From the NCBI GenBank assembly GCA_027924585.1, contig BSBM01000092.1, forward strand, positions 8,116,001 to 8,180,000: a DNA stretch of 64,000 bases. Reading direction: 5' to 3'. The notes below the pieces were generated by a model that saw only the letters and a program-made list of their open reading frames with translations, was not told the origin of the DNA and made no database searches. Below, one piece after another: positions 9,780-20,519 of this stretch. Source of the stretch: Larix kaempferi. Its lineage: Eukaryota; Streptophyta; Pinopsida; Pinales; Pinaceae. Each line of letters begins with the position of its first letter. Positions within the stretch are counted from its first letter, which is position 1. Position numbers and translations under genes: made by a program.

Positions 9780-11189
9780 AGAAGATTCTCTTAGAAAGAG
9801 GAAGAGAATCATGATGAGATGTTTGCTCCAAGTGGCTAGATAAAACCATTCTCTTAATGGTGTAATTAAAGAAGAAGTGTGAATCAGGTTCTGTATGGGT
9901 TCCCAGGATCGATAATCAATTGATGAGCTTAATGATCACCATGGGTGATATGGATCTCAACCTTTGCTACAAGGTTGAATATGGTTTCTATACATAGATG
10001 ACATGGATGCAAGAAGGAACTCACCACAGAGTTCGAATGATATTGAGGCTCATATTAGTAGACCCATCTAACGAGAGATGGCACAGATAGATATGCAGAA
10101 GATCATTCAATGCAGAGTGTGAATGATGTTCAATCACAAAGGGAGAATTGACAGTTTCTTGATAAGCTTGGGCTTTACCAAAAGTAAAGTTGTTCCTAAC
10201 CTTTACCTTAAGGTTGTGGATGATGAACCTATCATATCATTATTGTATGACGATGATCTCTTTCTGACAAGGAATGAGAAACATATCATGAAAAGAAAGA
10301 AGAAGATGGTTGCAGAAATGAAAATGAAAGATCTCAGATTGATGCATTACTTCCTAGGTCTGGAAGTATGGCAAGGCTCAGAAGGAGTCTTTCTCAATCA
10401 GGGAAAGTATGCTGAGAAATATTAAAAGGACTTGATGTGTTGGAATGACCGCTCTCATGGATTCCAACTTGAAGTTGTTAGCAAATGACTCATCAGAGTT
10501 AGTGGATATAACTATGTATAGACAAATTATTGAGTCATTGATGTGTCTAACGAATACTAGGTCAGATATATGCTTTGCTGTAAATACCCTAAGTCAGTAT
10601 CTAGTAGAACCTAGAAAGGTTCACTTAATAGCTGCAAAGCATGTAATGAGGTACCTAAAAGGTACATTAGATTTTGGTCTATATTATCTTGGAGGTCATA
10701 TTGCATGGTTACTCAGATTCTGATTGGGCAGGAAGTGTCTCAGACAGAAAGAGTACATCAGGTGGATGTTATGGTCTTGGATCTTCCATGATCTCATGGT
10801 TCAGCAAGAAACAATCTAGTGTGGCCCTTAGTACTGTTGAAGCAGAATATATAGCTGCCTGCTCTGCCAGCTGTGAAGCAGTGTGGCTTCGAAAGCTATT
10901 ATCTGGAGTGTTTGACTTAGACATGGATCCCACTGTGATTATGTGTGACAATCAAAGTTGCATTAAGATGACAGAAAATTTTGTATTCCACGATAAGTCA
11001 AAACACACAGAGATCCGATACTTCTATATACGAGATATGGTGCAAAGAGGAGCTATCAAGCTCGAGTATGTGAGCACTGAGGATCAAATTGCTGATATCT
11101 TGACCAAACCTCTGTCTCGAGTGAAATTTGAATACTTCCGAGACAAGCTTGGTGTAGTTCAAAATGACCCTCCTCGAAAGGGGGAGTAG
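9780..11189 (+). pseudogene. Copia RT and RNase H of element C, multiply broken
   Basis: The first RT relic is NGVIKEEV at 9856-9879, the copia motif before the polymerase core, followed at once by TGA. At about 9980-10015 the reading FLYIDDM resembles a copia catalytic box from a different lineage, suggesting mixed origin. The better preserved part begins at 10123 (KGRIDSFLISLGFTKSK...). Its catalytic box reads Tyr-Asp-Asp-Asp instead of Tyr-Val-Asp-Asp (about 10243). A stop and frameshift follow near 10425, then a second frame (10445-10723) and a third (10674-11189) carry the RNase H: DSDWAGSVSDRKSTSG, ALSTVEAEYIA, DNQSC, KHTEIRYFYIRD, ending LTKPLSRVKFEYFRDKLGV. The RNase H C-terminus is complete. 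Confidence 0.88.
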
Positions 11190-11324
11190 TATAGTCACTG
11201 ATGATGAGATTGTCTCATCGAACAACAAGGTCGATGATGAGGTAACCTGTTCACTACACCTAGATACTTAGAAAAATTAGATTTAGGACTCTTATACTTA
11301 GAATACTTAGTTTTACTTATACAT

Positions 11325-11520
11325 GCTTTTGATGATAGATGTATTGGTGAGAATACATGCTTTTGATGATAGATGTATTGGTGAGAATACATTCTTTTGA
11401 TGATAGATGTATTGGTGAGATTACATGCTTTTGATGATAGATGTATTGGTGAGAATACATGCTTTTGATGATAGATGTATTGGTGAGAATACATACTTTT
11501 GATGATACATGTATTGATTA
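11325..11520 (+). repeat. 34-bp minisatellite in C
   Basis: About six units of 34 bp carry GAATACATGCTTTTGATGAT and AGATGTATTGGTGA; unit starts include 11351 and 11385. It directly follows the RNase H region and a short unique stretch (11190-11320). Confidence 0.85.
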
Positions 11521-11569
11521 ATGTACTTGTATGGTTGAGGATACTTGTACTTGTATTGATGAGAATACA

Positions 11570-12600
11570 TGTGAGGATTGCATCATCCTTGAACACACGT
11601 TCTAAAGTGATCCGTAGACAGGTGTCTCTGAGAAAGAAAAAGGATTGCATCATCCTTGAACACACGTTCTAAAGTGAGCTGTAGACAGGTGTCTCCGAGA
11701 AAGAAAGAGGATTGGATCATCCCTGGACTTCAGTCCTAAAGAGAGCCGTAGACATGATGTCTCCAAGAATGAAGTCCTTGGTGGACATGAGAGGATTGGA
11801 TCATCCCTGGACTTCAGTCCTAAAGAGAGCCATAGACATGATGTCTCCGAGAATTGAAGATAGGACTGCATCGTCCCTGAACTAGGTTCAAAATGTACGT
11901 GATGGGATTGCATCGTCCCTAGACATGAGACTTGTCTTAAAGTGATAAGGACTGATCATCCTGGAACTTGATCGGGATTGCATCATCCCTAGACATGAGA
12001 CTTGTCTTAAAGTGATAAGGACTGATCATCTTGGAACTTGATCGGGATTGCATCATCCCTAGACATGAGACTTGTCTTAAAGTGATAAGGATTGATCATC
12101 CTGGAACTTGATCGGGATTGCATCATCCCTAGACATGAGACTTGTCTTAAAGGTACGTGTGAGGACTGCATCGTCCATGAACTGGGTTCAAAATGTACGT
12201 GATGGGATTGCATCGTTCCTAGACATGAGACTTGTCTTAAAGTGATAAGGACTGATCATCCTGGAACTTGATCGGGATTGCATCATCCCTAGACATGAGA
12301 CTTGTCTTAAAGGTACGTGTGAGGACTGCATCGTCCATGAACTGGGTTCAAAATGTACGTGATGGGATTGCATCGTCCCTAGACATGATACTTGTCTTAA
12401 AGTGATAAGGACTGATCATCCTGGAACTTGATCAGGATTGCATCATCCCTAAACATGAGACTTGTCTTAAAGGTACGTGTGAGGACTGCATCATCCATGA
12501 ACTGGGTTCAAAATGTACGTGATGGGATTGCATCGTCCCTAGACATGAAACTTGTCTTAAAGTGATAAGGACTGATCATCCTGGAACTTGATCTGAATTG
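11570..12600 (+). repeat. Complex tandem array with a GGAT-TGCATC-ATCC core
   Basis: Units of about 65-70 bp, some joined into higher-order units, all carry a core of four-base arm, TGCATC, four-base arm: GGAT/ATCC (for example 11575-11588) or GGAC/GTCC (12163-12176), with some mixed forms. Between the cores lie segments such as CTAGACATGAGACTTGTC, AAAGTGATAAGGACTG and GATCATCCTGGAACTTGATC. The minus-strand ORFs of 61-156 codons across it come from the repeat. The same array in opposite orientation makes up element D at 62640-63720. Confidence 0.85.
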
Positions 12601-12639
12601 TATCATCCATGGACCTATGTCCTAAAGAGAGCGGGATTG

Positions 12640-12870
12640 ATCATCCTGTAATATGATCGTATGATGACGATGCTGATGATCATGTGATGATGATGCTGAT
12701 GATCATGTGATGACGATGCTAATGATCGTGTGATGACGATGCTAATGATTGTGTGATGACGATGCTAATGATCGTGATGATCTAGATGCTATAGATCGAG
12801 ATGATCCCGATGCTGATGATCGTATGATGACGATGCTAATGATCATGAGGATCGAGATGTTGATGTAGTT
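12640..12870 (+). repeat. 21-bp GATGACGATGCTAATGATCGT-type repeat
   Basis: Around ten units of about 21 bp vary between GATGACGATGC and GATGATGATGC, each joined to GATCGTG or GATCATG. From 12870 to 13050 the sequence is related but too decayed to divide into units. Confidence 0.7.
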
Positions 12871-13064
12871 GTTCGAGTGCTGCAGAAGATAAAGACTCAG
12901 TACTGAAGATGTTGATGTTCCAGTATTGAAGATGTTCCAGTAACTGCTTGAGTTACTGATGATGTTGAGAAAGCTTCCAATGATTTATAGATGTATCATG
13001 TATGACGTTGATGACTCCTTGCTCGTGCAGATGCTGTTATAATATCCTTCTTGTTAAGGGGGAG

Positions 13065-13667
13065 TGTTGAGATATTGTAAATTCAAAGAATATTATATTT
13101 GTACTTTATTATTCCGGAGATGATTCATTCCTCCTTGAAGATCTTATTGTATATCCGGAGATGTTTATTCCTCCGTCAGATTGTGGTAACTTGGGTTATT
13201 AGACTTCCCTAGTGGGGGGTCGGCCCTGTATGTGTTATGTGGATCAAAGGGTTATTAGACCACTCTAGAGGGGTTGGCCCAGTCAGTTGTAGTGGGGTAT
13301 TTAACCCTATGGTTAAATACAAGCCTACATGATTTGTGTAAAAGACAAGTCGAAGTAGTGTATAAATAGAGGAGGTGTATTCCTCATTTTACACACACGC
13401 ACTCACTTGAGAGTGGCGCACTTGTGGAGGAGAGGTCTGCTATGGTGGAGGAGATCATGTCTTTGGTTTGCATCTTTGTATATTGCTGGTCATCTATATT
13501 GAGGAAGCTTTGCTGGGTTTTCTACTCCATGAGGGTTTCCCAGGAGAAATCTGTGTCTCTTGTGTTTATGATGTGCTTGTTGTTTCTTCAGTGATCCTGT
13601 ATATGCTATTATTGTGAAATGGAATGTAATGCTGCTATTTTCTGTCTTAGCATATTAAATCTTAATA
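13065..13667 (+). repeat. 3' LTR of element C
   Basis: It begins TGTTGAGATATTG directly after the polypurine tract AAGGGGGAG (13056-13064) and ends near TTAATA (a mutated CA end) at 13667. The U3 has two GGGTTATTAGAC boxes. TATAAATA is at 13361-13368, followed by an inverted repeat AAAT-A-GAGGA / TCCTCATTT (13364-13389) with one unpaired A. It is clearly related to the LTR of D (61864-62324) and, more distantly, to the LTRs of A and B. The 3' boundary is uncertain by a few bases. Confidence 0.8.
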
Positions 13668-14135
13668 GTGCATTTGGGTTGTGCTCCATGGATGATGAGG
13701 ATGATCTGAAGACGATGATGTGATAGTATGGTACACAGGTTTTCCAGAGGCATATGATCAGTCCTAAGATGCTCTTGCAGGTTTTGCTGTGGTAATATAA
13801 TCAGTCTTGGGAGATCTTACAGGTTTTGTAGAAGCAGTGTAATCAGTCCTGAGGTGTACATACTTTATGGCTTTCTTGTAGAGATGTTGATGATGTTCAT
13901 CCAGCATGAAAAAGGGCTGGCTCTGTAGATGATGAAGACCTGCAGGTGGCGGGCCTACATCCAGTATGAAAAAGGACTGGCTCTATAGAACTTCCTATGA
14001 CGAGTAGATTGGAGATTGATTGAGATAGCAACAATGATGATGATTCAATGATGATGATCCAGTGATGATGATCCAGAGAAGAAGACTTGTGCCTGTAGAT
14101 CTGTGTCGAGAAATACCTTCCTAGTTAAGAGGGAG
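13668..14135 (+). mobile_element. 3' untranslated end of copia element B
   Basis: This matches the last part of the 3' domain of A (about 6330-6570), including GACCTGCAGGTGG, ATCCAGTATGAAAAAGGACT and CTTCCTATGACGAGTAGATT, and ends with the same polypurine tract TAAGAGGGAG. The 5' part of B must lie left of the window, displaced by the insertion of C. Confidence 0.8.
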
Positions 14136-14699
14136 TGTTGATGTATATGTAACTTCAGAATGTATTTCATCTATGTATTATTGTACTCCTATAGAGATGT
14201 ATTATTCCTCTATACAGAAGTGTCATCATTTGTAATGACAAGTGTCGCAAGTGTCATAACTTGATGATGGGTTATTAGACCACCTATTGAGGGTTCCGCC
14301 CGGATTAATGTAACCTGGGGTTATTAGGCTTAGTTAGACAAGTCAGCCTTTATTAGGCAGGACAGGACAAGTATAAATAGAGATCGGGAGATCTCTATTT
14401 CATTCATCTCATTACTCACTCTTCTATCACTTGGAAAGTGGCGCATATGTGAGGAGGAGGATCAGCTTCTAGGAGAATTCTATCTCTTGTACTTTGGTTG
14501 TATCATTGCTCATTCTATCTCTAACGAAGTTGTGGGGTTTTTCACCTTTATGATTTTCCCCAGTGAAACTCTGTGTGTCCATTGTCTTATGTGATTACTT
14601 GATATGCTTGATACATGCTTGATATGATTGATATGATGTACATGTTATTCTCTCAGTAAAGATCAAAGAGTATGTTGAATTAATGCTCAAAATCTAACA
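14136..14699 (+). repeat. 3' LTR of element B
   Basis: It runs from TGTTGATG to CTAACA and belongs to the same family as the LTR of A, but is shorter (564 bp) because it has fewer U3 boxes. TATAAATA is at 14372-14379. The inverted repeat next to it is AAATAGAGATC (14375-14385) / GATCTCTATTT (14390-14400) with loop GGGA. This stem differs from that of A, yet both arms changed together. Confidence 0.88.
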
Positions 14700-14719
14700 C
14701 AAGGCATCCATACAAAATA

Positions 14720-15190
14720 AAAGCATCGGTGAGATATTTTATATCATATGCATTGTACATTTTTTCATTACATTTGGATTTAACAGTGTCGTACATTTAT
14801 CTGGATGCACCGATGCAATTCATACACGAATACACTGATGCATTTAGAATTAGAATGCACCGATGCTTACAAAATATCAAACTGGCTTAGTGCATTTAAA
14901 CACATGGAATGCATCACCATGCTTAAAAAATAAAAATTGGTTGGCATAAGATGTGATCGTTCTCGGTGCGCATAAGCAATATAACTGCACCGATGTGATT
15001 CATATAATCAAACGCACTGACGCACAATGTAATAAACACATCGGTGCTCAATTATGTAAATGCACCGGAACTCAATTATGTCAACACGCCGGTTCTAAAT
15101 GTTATACACGCACCGGTGTGTAATTTTCATCTATACACACTAATGTGCATTTTTAGTATAGGAGCCCTGGTGCGACATATATTAGTAAAA
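14720..15190. repeat. Left cluster of GCACCGGTGC-type motifs
   Basis: About a dozen variants in both orientations lie in under 500 bp, such as GCACCGATGC (near 14798), TGCACCGGAAC (15061) and CGCACCGGTGTG (15109-15120). Between them are variants decayed to CATCGGTG or CACTGATGC. This density is typical of subterminal transposase-binding regions in CACTA elements. Confidence 0.6.
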
Positions 15191-15803
15191 GCACCGAATA
15201 GGATTATTTAAAAACGACTACTGATATTTCATTTAAATATATATATTATATATATTTTTTTAATTCCATTATTCATCTGAAATTGAAATATTTGTTTATA
15301 GTAAAATTCATTTCGATTTTAATTAATGAAATTTTTTATTTGGATTAATTTCTTATATCATAGATGCAAGAATCTATTGTAATATTTAATCATACATACA
15401 TTTAATTATCAATTTACCATTTATGAGTGTTGTGTGGCAGTGAATAATTTATTTTTGCTCCATCTTGAATGAAAATACATATGCATTTTTTTATTGAAAA
15501 AATAATTTACCAATGTACCATTTCAGACGTTCCATTTGAAAATAATATTGAAGAATACAATAGAATAAAAAAGTTTATTTTATATATATCAATATGAGTG
15601 CATTTGTCATACAAAATACGACAACATAGAAACAACAATAATCAAAATGTCAACATGCATGTAATTACTGTTACACTTTTCGGTAACTCGCCTTTGAATT
15701 TAGACACTATGTCTACAAAATGTTTGATTTTCACAAACAATCATTCCAAAATATACAACAAACTACAGTAGCTTGCATGAACATCGAAAGTAAATACAGA
15801 GCA

Positions 15804-17640
15804 TCAATATTTGTTGGAACTGTTATCGGTGCTTGAGCCACTTGCATCAATTGGGTTATTTGGTGGAATGTTTTGTTGATTGGCTTGATCATTTTCCTCT
15901 TCTTTAGCTTCCATCTGTAAACATATAAATAAATTATACTGAGTGTATCTACATTACCAGAGGGAAGAATGAAAAATAAATAGATAGTATACACTAATGT
16001 TAATTAAAAAGCAACATAACATAGAAATAATCAACTTATGAATGATACGCATTCTCTCAAAATAAAATCTCATGCCTTCTATCAACAAGTCTTATGTTGG
16101 CTCCACTCCATACTTTGTTTCCTGCAAGTGTTATGCCTCGTCACAAATCATAGATTCAATATATATAAAAAATTTATTGTTTTATTAATTATAAAATGAG
16201 AGAAGTAAAACAACATAGAGACTTACAAAATCCACAATTAATTTTTGATGCACCAAAATATAATCACAACCATTGCTTAACCCAATGTCAATAAATTTTT
16301 ATGCTAGCTCCTCTTTGTATGCTAACACCTGTTTGAAGGCATGCAAGGATTGCTAGTGAAAACAAATTAAGAAAAAATAAAATATACCAATCACAACCAC
16401 TACAAAATGTTTATTTCTTACAACAAAATAAAAAATACTCACAAACTTTGCTATCAACCCCTTTTTTCCTTGTCGTCCTGTCTTGTTTGTTGATTGGGTT
16501 CCATTTTATTTTCTTTTCTGTAACAAAACAATTGAAAATTAATATTTAATGTCGAATTGATTAATGAAATGTATAACATAAAACTAAAAACCAATTATTT
16601 TATACAATTGAAGCACGATGTTGTTGAGATGGCTCTTCCTGCGATGCAATTATGTCCATTTCCTTGACCATCTCCTTGTACAATTTATTGGACATCCCTA
16701 TTGGAAGATTTCTCATATCACTTCATTCATCCTTTGGGATTCTCATAATCTTCTTGAAAATGTAAAATGACATTAAATTATTTATCTGTCGATATGAAAA
16801 ACGAACATGATAGAATTAAAATTATTGAGTGAATGACGCTTTGTAATAGTTTTAGATACATATTCTACATAGACATGTTTAGGAATATTACCTTTTGAAT
16901 GATTCTTTTTTTTATTGTATGTTTTTGCTATTGCAAGCCTGGCAGGTCTCATTGACCATTTCTCTAGGAATTCCTCTTGTAGTTTACATATGACCTGATT
17001 CTTTGAATCAGTTGATTGTTTTTTGTATTGTAAGTGAAAATTATGTCTGTACGTTCCTCCCAATAAATCCCTCATAGTATTATAAAATTATTTTCCCCTT
17101 CTATTAACGTCCAACACGACTCCAGTACTTGAGATAAGGACCAATTGATCATCATTTGCATCTTCCATAAAAAAAATTCTTCTTATAATGACATTGAATT
17201 CTATTGTTGTTAGTACCTGCATAACATTCATCATATGTGAATTACGTTATTTGAAACATATTAGTGAATATTCTTAATTAACTAGATTATTACTGAAATT
17301 TCAATAAATAATTCATATTGACCTACTTTTTATTCACCTGATTCATCCATCCACAACTTTTCCATCAACGTTTTACGCTCTTCTGGAGTTAGTTTGGTAA
17401 GAATCTTATCGAGTTTCCTCATTTTTTGGAATTTCATGTCACACATTAACCAATACATATTAGTTAACTTTACAAATAATTCAAACAAATTAATTTAAAT
17501 ACATAAATTAGTTAAAATCACTTTCCTTCTTCGTAATTCTCGATGTGCTCCCATCATGTTGATTAAAGTTGTTGTTCATTGAACTCATAGCATGCATTTT
17601 CTATCAATAAAAAATTGTACCCTTAAATACAGAAGCTATA
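15804..17640 (-). pseudogene. Multi-exon gene inside the CACTA element, possibly its second (TNPA/Ptta-like) protein
   Basis: Several minus-strand stretches read as protein with plausible splice sites. The last exon is 15914-15804: acceptor CAG, then MEAKEEENDQANQQ, rich in Asn, Ser, Glu and Pro, to a TGA. Further upstream are a stretch with NLPIGMSNKLYKEMVKEMD (about 16730-16610), one with LQEEFLEKWSMRPARLAIAK (about 17000-16900), preceded by MRDLLGGTYRHNFHLQYKKQ, one with EDANDDQLVLISSTGVVLD (about 17170-17110) and one with ILTKLTPEERKTLMEKLW (about 17410-17345). The central region resembles, in a general way, the plant En/Spm-associated transposase_24 family. That is a guess from residue pattern, and exon joins are unproven. 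It is divergent from the SET gene. Confidence 0.35.
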
Positions 17641-17699
17641 AATATATTATACAAACAAATTACAGACCTTCAAAATACGAAAAAATATATATATATTAA

Positions 17700-19020
17700 A
17701 AAATAATAAAACTGATTTCGGTGTGCTAGTATACATCAAATGCCCTGGTGCGCTACTACCAAAACCACACTGGTGCGTTAATTCTAATATGTCGCACCGG
17801 TAACATAGAATAGAAATACTAAAATAATTTTTTTGTTTTTGTAAAATAATAAAAAATGACGTGTTATAGTAAATCCGGTGCATTACAGCAAATGCGACGC
17901 ACCGGGAACAGAGAACTGAGACACAAAAAATGACTTTTGTATTTTTATAAAATAATTAAAAACGATGCGATTTCGGTCAAACTTGGTGCATTACTTAGAT
18001 GAACGCAACGGTGCGTTCAAGTAATACAAATGCACCAATTTTGACGCATGTCTTTTTTAATTTATAAAAAAAAAAAAAAAACTTGACAGGGCTGACATGG
18101 TTACAGATTCGACCAAGAAAGTGGACCCATATCACCCCATGCTTTCTATATATAATCACAATCTCATTAAATCAAAAATCCTAAAAGGTGAAATCGTAAT
18201 TCTGTATAACAATATACGGATTTCAACCCTAATGAATAATTTTGCAGCCACATAAAAGGAAAAGAAGCAAGGAGAAAATAATGGTTGCAACATTGAAGGT
18301 AAGTATGAAGTTTTTTTTTGTAAATCTAGTTAAACTCTAAATAAGGTTATAAGATCTACAATAATACTTACATGCTTGAAATTTCTATCATGCAAGGTTT
18401 GGTTTGATTCACTATACCTAAGAAATTTTGACCCTCAGAACTCCTTCCAGTTGCTCCAAATTCCTTCCATGTAAGTCTCTCTTCCAGAATTCTCCCCTGA
18501 AAATTTTGGCAAAACAGTGAGTTACTGTTTAGGTTTTTGGATTTTAAAGACTCTTTAGATTTACTTTTTGAGCTTAAAATTGCCGCCCTTTTTTTCATTT
18601 AGGGAAAAAAGGGTATGTGCGATTTTTTTAAATTTTTATTTTCGAGATTTTTGGTGCTCCTTTTCTTAATTCACACAAGTGCGTACATAAGTAAAACGCA
18701 CCATCTTTAAAACCTGTACGGCGGTGCGTGTAATTTTATGTCGCACCGGTGCGCTTATATGTAGTAAACGCACCAAAATGAAATATTTTGTGAAAATGCA
18801 TGTAGAAGTATTCGCTATCAAATGTAGTGGATTTTTTCGACCGCGGGGGATTTTGCAGATATACTTTAACAGTGCATTTACATTTTTTACGGACCGGTGC
18901 GTCTGGTTTAAAGTTAGCGCACCGATGCATTTACATTTTTTACACACTAGTGCGTATGGTTTAAAGTTAGCGCACTGGTGCATTTATGTACGAATAAACA
19001 CACCGGTTTATTTTGTAAAT
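17700..19020. repeat. Internal clusters of GCACCGGTGC-type motifs between the divergent genes
   Basis: Two clusters (17700-18060 and 18690-19020) flank the presumed promoter region. The best copy is the 12-bp palindrome CGCACCGGTGCG at 18742-18753. Others include GTCGCACCGG (17795), GACGCACCGG (17888), GGACCGGTGCG (18891-18901) and GCGCACCGATGC (about 18915). Short ORFs here on both strands are shadows. Confidence 0.55.
18145..18300 (+). promoter_or_regulatory. Putative promoter and first exon of the plus-strand CACTA transcript
   Basis: A TATA-like CTATATATAATC lies at about 18145-18157. An ATG at 18282 opens six codons (MVATLK) and meets a consensus donor, AAG|GTAAGTATG, near 18300. Joining to the acceptor TGCAG|GAAG at 19145 keeps this frame for one exon, but that frame is not the SET reading frame. 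The exon may therefore be non-coding, or the join may differ. Confidence 0.4.
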
Positions 19021-19167
19021 TCTATGTCTGTATGTGTCCACTTAAAATTATATATTCATACTAAATTCCTTTTTACTATTTAACCACACCATTTACAATA
19101 TTTCATAGTATACATATGTTGATTGTTGATTTGGCTCAAATGCAGGAAGAAAAGTTTGTAGTATCAG

Positions 19168-20519
19168 ATGGACAATTCTTCAGATTCCAGATCATACCAT
19201 CTTGTTCAAAGTTTGACAAGTTTTACCATTCCATCCCCAGTAAGTTCATGTTTTATTTATTTTTTGACAATTTATTTGAATTTATGTTACTTATCCATGT
19301 GAATCTGAATATTGATTTATTCTATATTGTAGGATCACAATTCGGGTTCAAGTTCCGATGCACAAGACATTCCACCAGTTTCAAAACGTTGTAAGCTCTT
19401 ATCAAGAGCAAGATACCGCAAGCAATTTGTGGATGAAAATGGGAAGCCACTTTACCCTACCAATTGTAACATGTCATCTTCAAGCCACTATCCCGGTTCA
19501 TCGATAGTAATTCATCGCGAGCTGGAACTCTTTTATGACACCCCAGTAGTTTGTGGTTTTTCAAAATGTCAAGGGTTGAAGGAGAACCCTCAGCATGTCA
19601 CACTCACCCATTACACCAATGATATATTACCTAACGTCGATGGTCTAATTCCCCCTACTACAGTAAAAACTCCAATAGGTGATATAGAAAAGACACGCAG
19701 GAACACTTCCATATGCTCATTTTTAAAAAGTTTTAAGCCAAAAGAACTATGTATCATCCTAAGTTGACAAACCCCTCAGCTTATGTTAAGTCATCTGAAA
19801 TTTCTAGTGATCCAAAGTATGATATGAATTCCGCCCAACTCATCTCTACTAGAATATCCAAAAAGTTGCATGAGTTGAGAGCAAAACTGTCCAAGTACAC
19901 ACCAAGGTCCATCCAATTGTTGGAGGGTTGCGATGATTTCTCCCTTCCTGTGAATTTGGAAAGTAAATATCAAACTTCTTACAACCGCGCTTTATATGGT
20001 GCTTGGTTTTCCTCTCTACCTGTGCCTGATGTTGGAACCTAATTCTCCTTTTGTGGTAATCGTTTCATGATTAACAAGTCTAATACAGATGTTGCAAATC
20101 TTGGGTTGTTTATCCTTTCACATGTACTTGTTCCTCCCAAACAGTTAGTAGCACTTTTTCCATTTTAAGGTCCTCTCTATTGTCGGCCTGATTACTTGAA
20201 TATTGTTAAATACAAGCACAACATTTCCATGTATAGTATGTGCATGAATGGTTAGGTTTCTGGAAACCTTAACAGTAAGAACCTATTGTATATAGATGGT
20301 CATCCACGCACTCATGGGAACATTGCAGGGTTCATAAATAGTTCTAGGTGCTCTTTATCTTCTCCAAATTGTTCATTTGAGGAACACTTCAATGACCAGG
20401 AGTTCTTTATGAAATGGAAACTGTCTAGATTTGTTTTTGTACATGCAATAGGTAGTTTGTCTCCTGGTGATGAGTTGTTAATAAATTACAAATTTTGTAG
20501 ACCACCAAACGCTCATTAG
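19168..20519 (+). pseudogene. SET-domain protein (lysine methyltransferase-like), broken, inside the CACTA element
   Basis: Reading from ATG 19168 (MDNSSDSRSYHLV), exon 19168-19239 ends at CCA|GTAAGT, and the next exon starts after TTGTAG at 19333 in phase. About 140 residues of unknown type follow, then a frameshift near 19760 and a long stretch (19749-20042, SKKLHELRAKLSKYTPRS). The SET domain lies at about 20085-20504. It has ANLGLFI as the start motif, then YIDGHP, GNIAGFINSS...SPNC for the usual asparagine-containing motif, and a final PGDELLINY in place of the family's ELxxDY. In-frame stops occur at 20040, near 20167 and near 20254. The family methylates lysines on histones or other proteins; the Asn and Tyr positions expected for activity are partly retained, but the gene cannot make a full protein. 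A SET domain is not a standard CACTA component, so it may be captured host sequence. Confidence 0.7.

Larger units (their letters stand above)
1..13667 (+). mobile_element. Copia element C, non-autonomous, interrupted by element A
   Basis: Bases 1-108 and 7221 onward are the two halves of one leader, split by element A with a CTTTG target duplication. Bases 1-108 align well with 868-977 inside A, which shows that they are leader sequence of a related element. After the leader come RT/RNase H remnants (about 9780-11189), a repeat-rich 3' domain (11290-13055), a polypurine tract and a 3' LTR (13065-13667). The 5' LTR must lie left of the window. I see no gag, protease or integrase. The downstream flank (13668 on) is the 3' untranslated region of another copia element, B, so C was itself inserted into B. 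The assignment of 1-108 to C rather than B is inference from parsimony. Confidence 0.7.

Noticed and set aside
11195-11665. 156-codon minus-strand ORF
   Set aside because: It is made of the 34-bp minisatellite read in the antisense direction and has no recognisable protein features.
12007-12373. Regularly spaced repeats resembling a CRISPR array
   Set aside because: The units are direct tandem repeats without unique spacers, inside a plant copia element, and no cas-like genes are present.
18666-19083. ORFs of 64-119 codons on both strands
   Set aside because: They lie across the GCACCGGTGC-type motif cluster and overlap each other on opposite strands. They are more likely intron or regulatory sequence.
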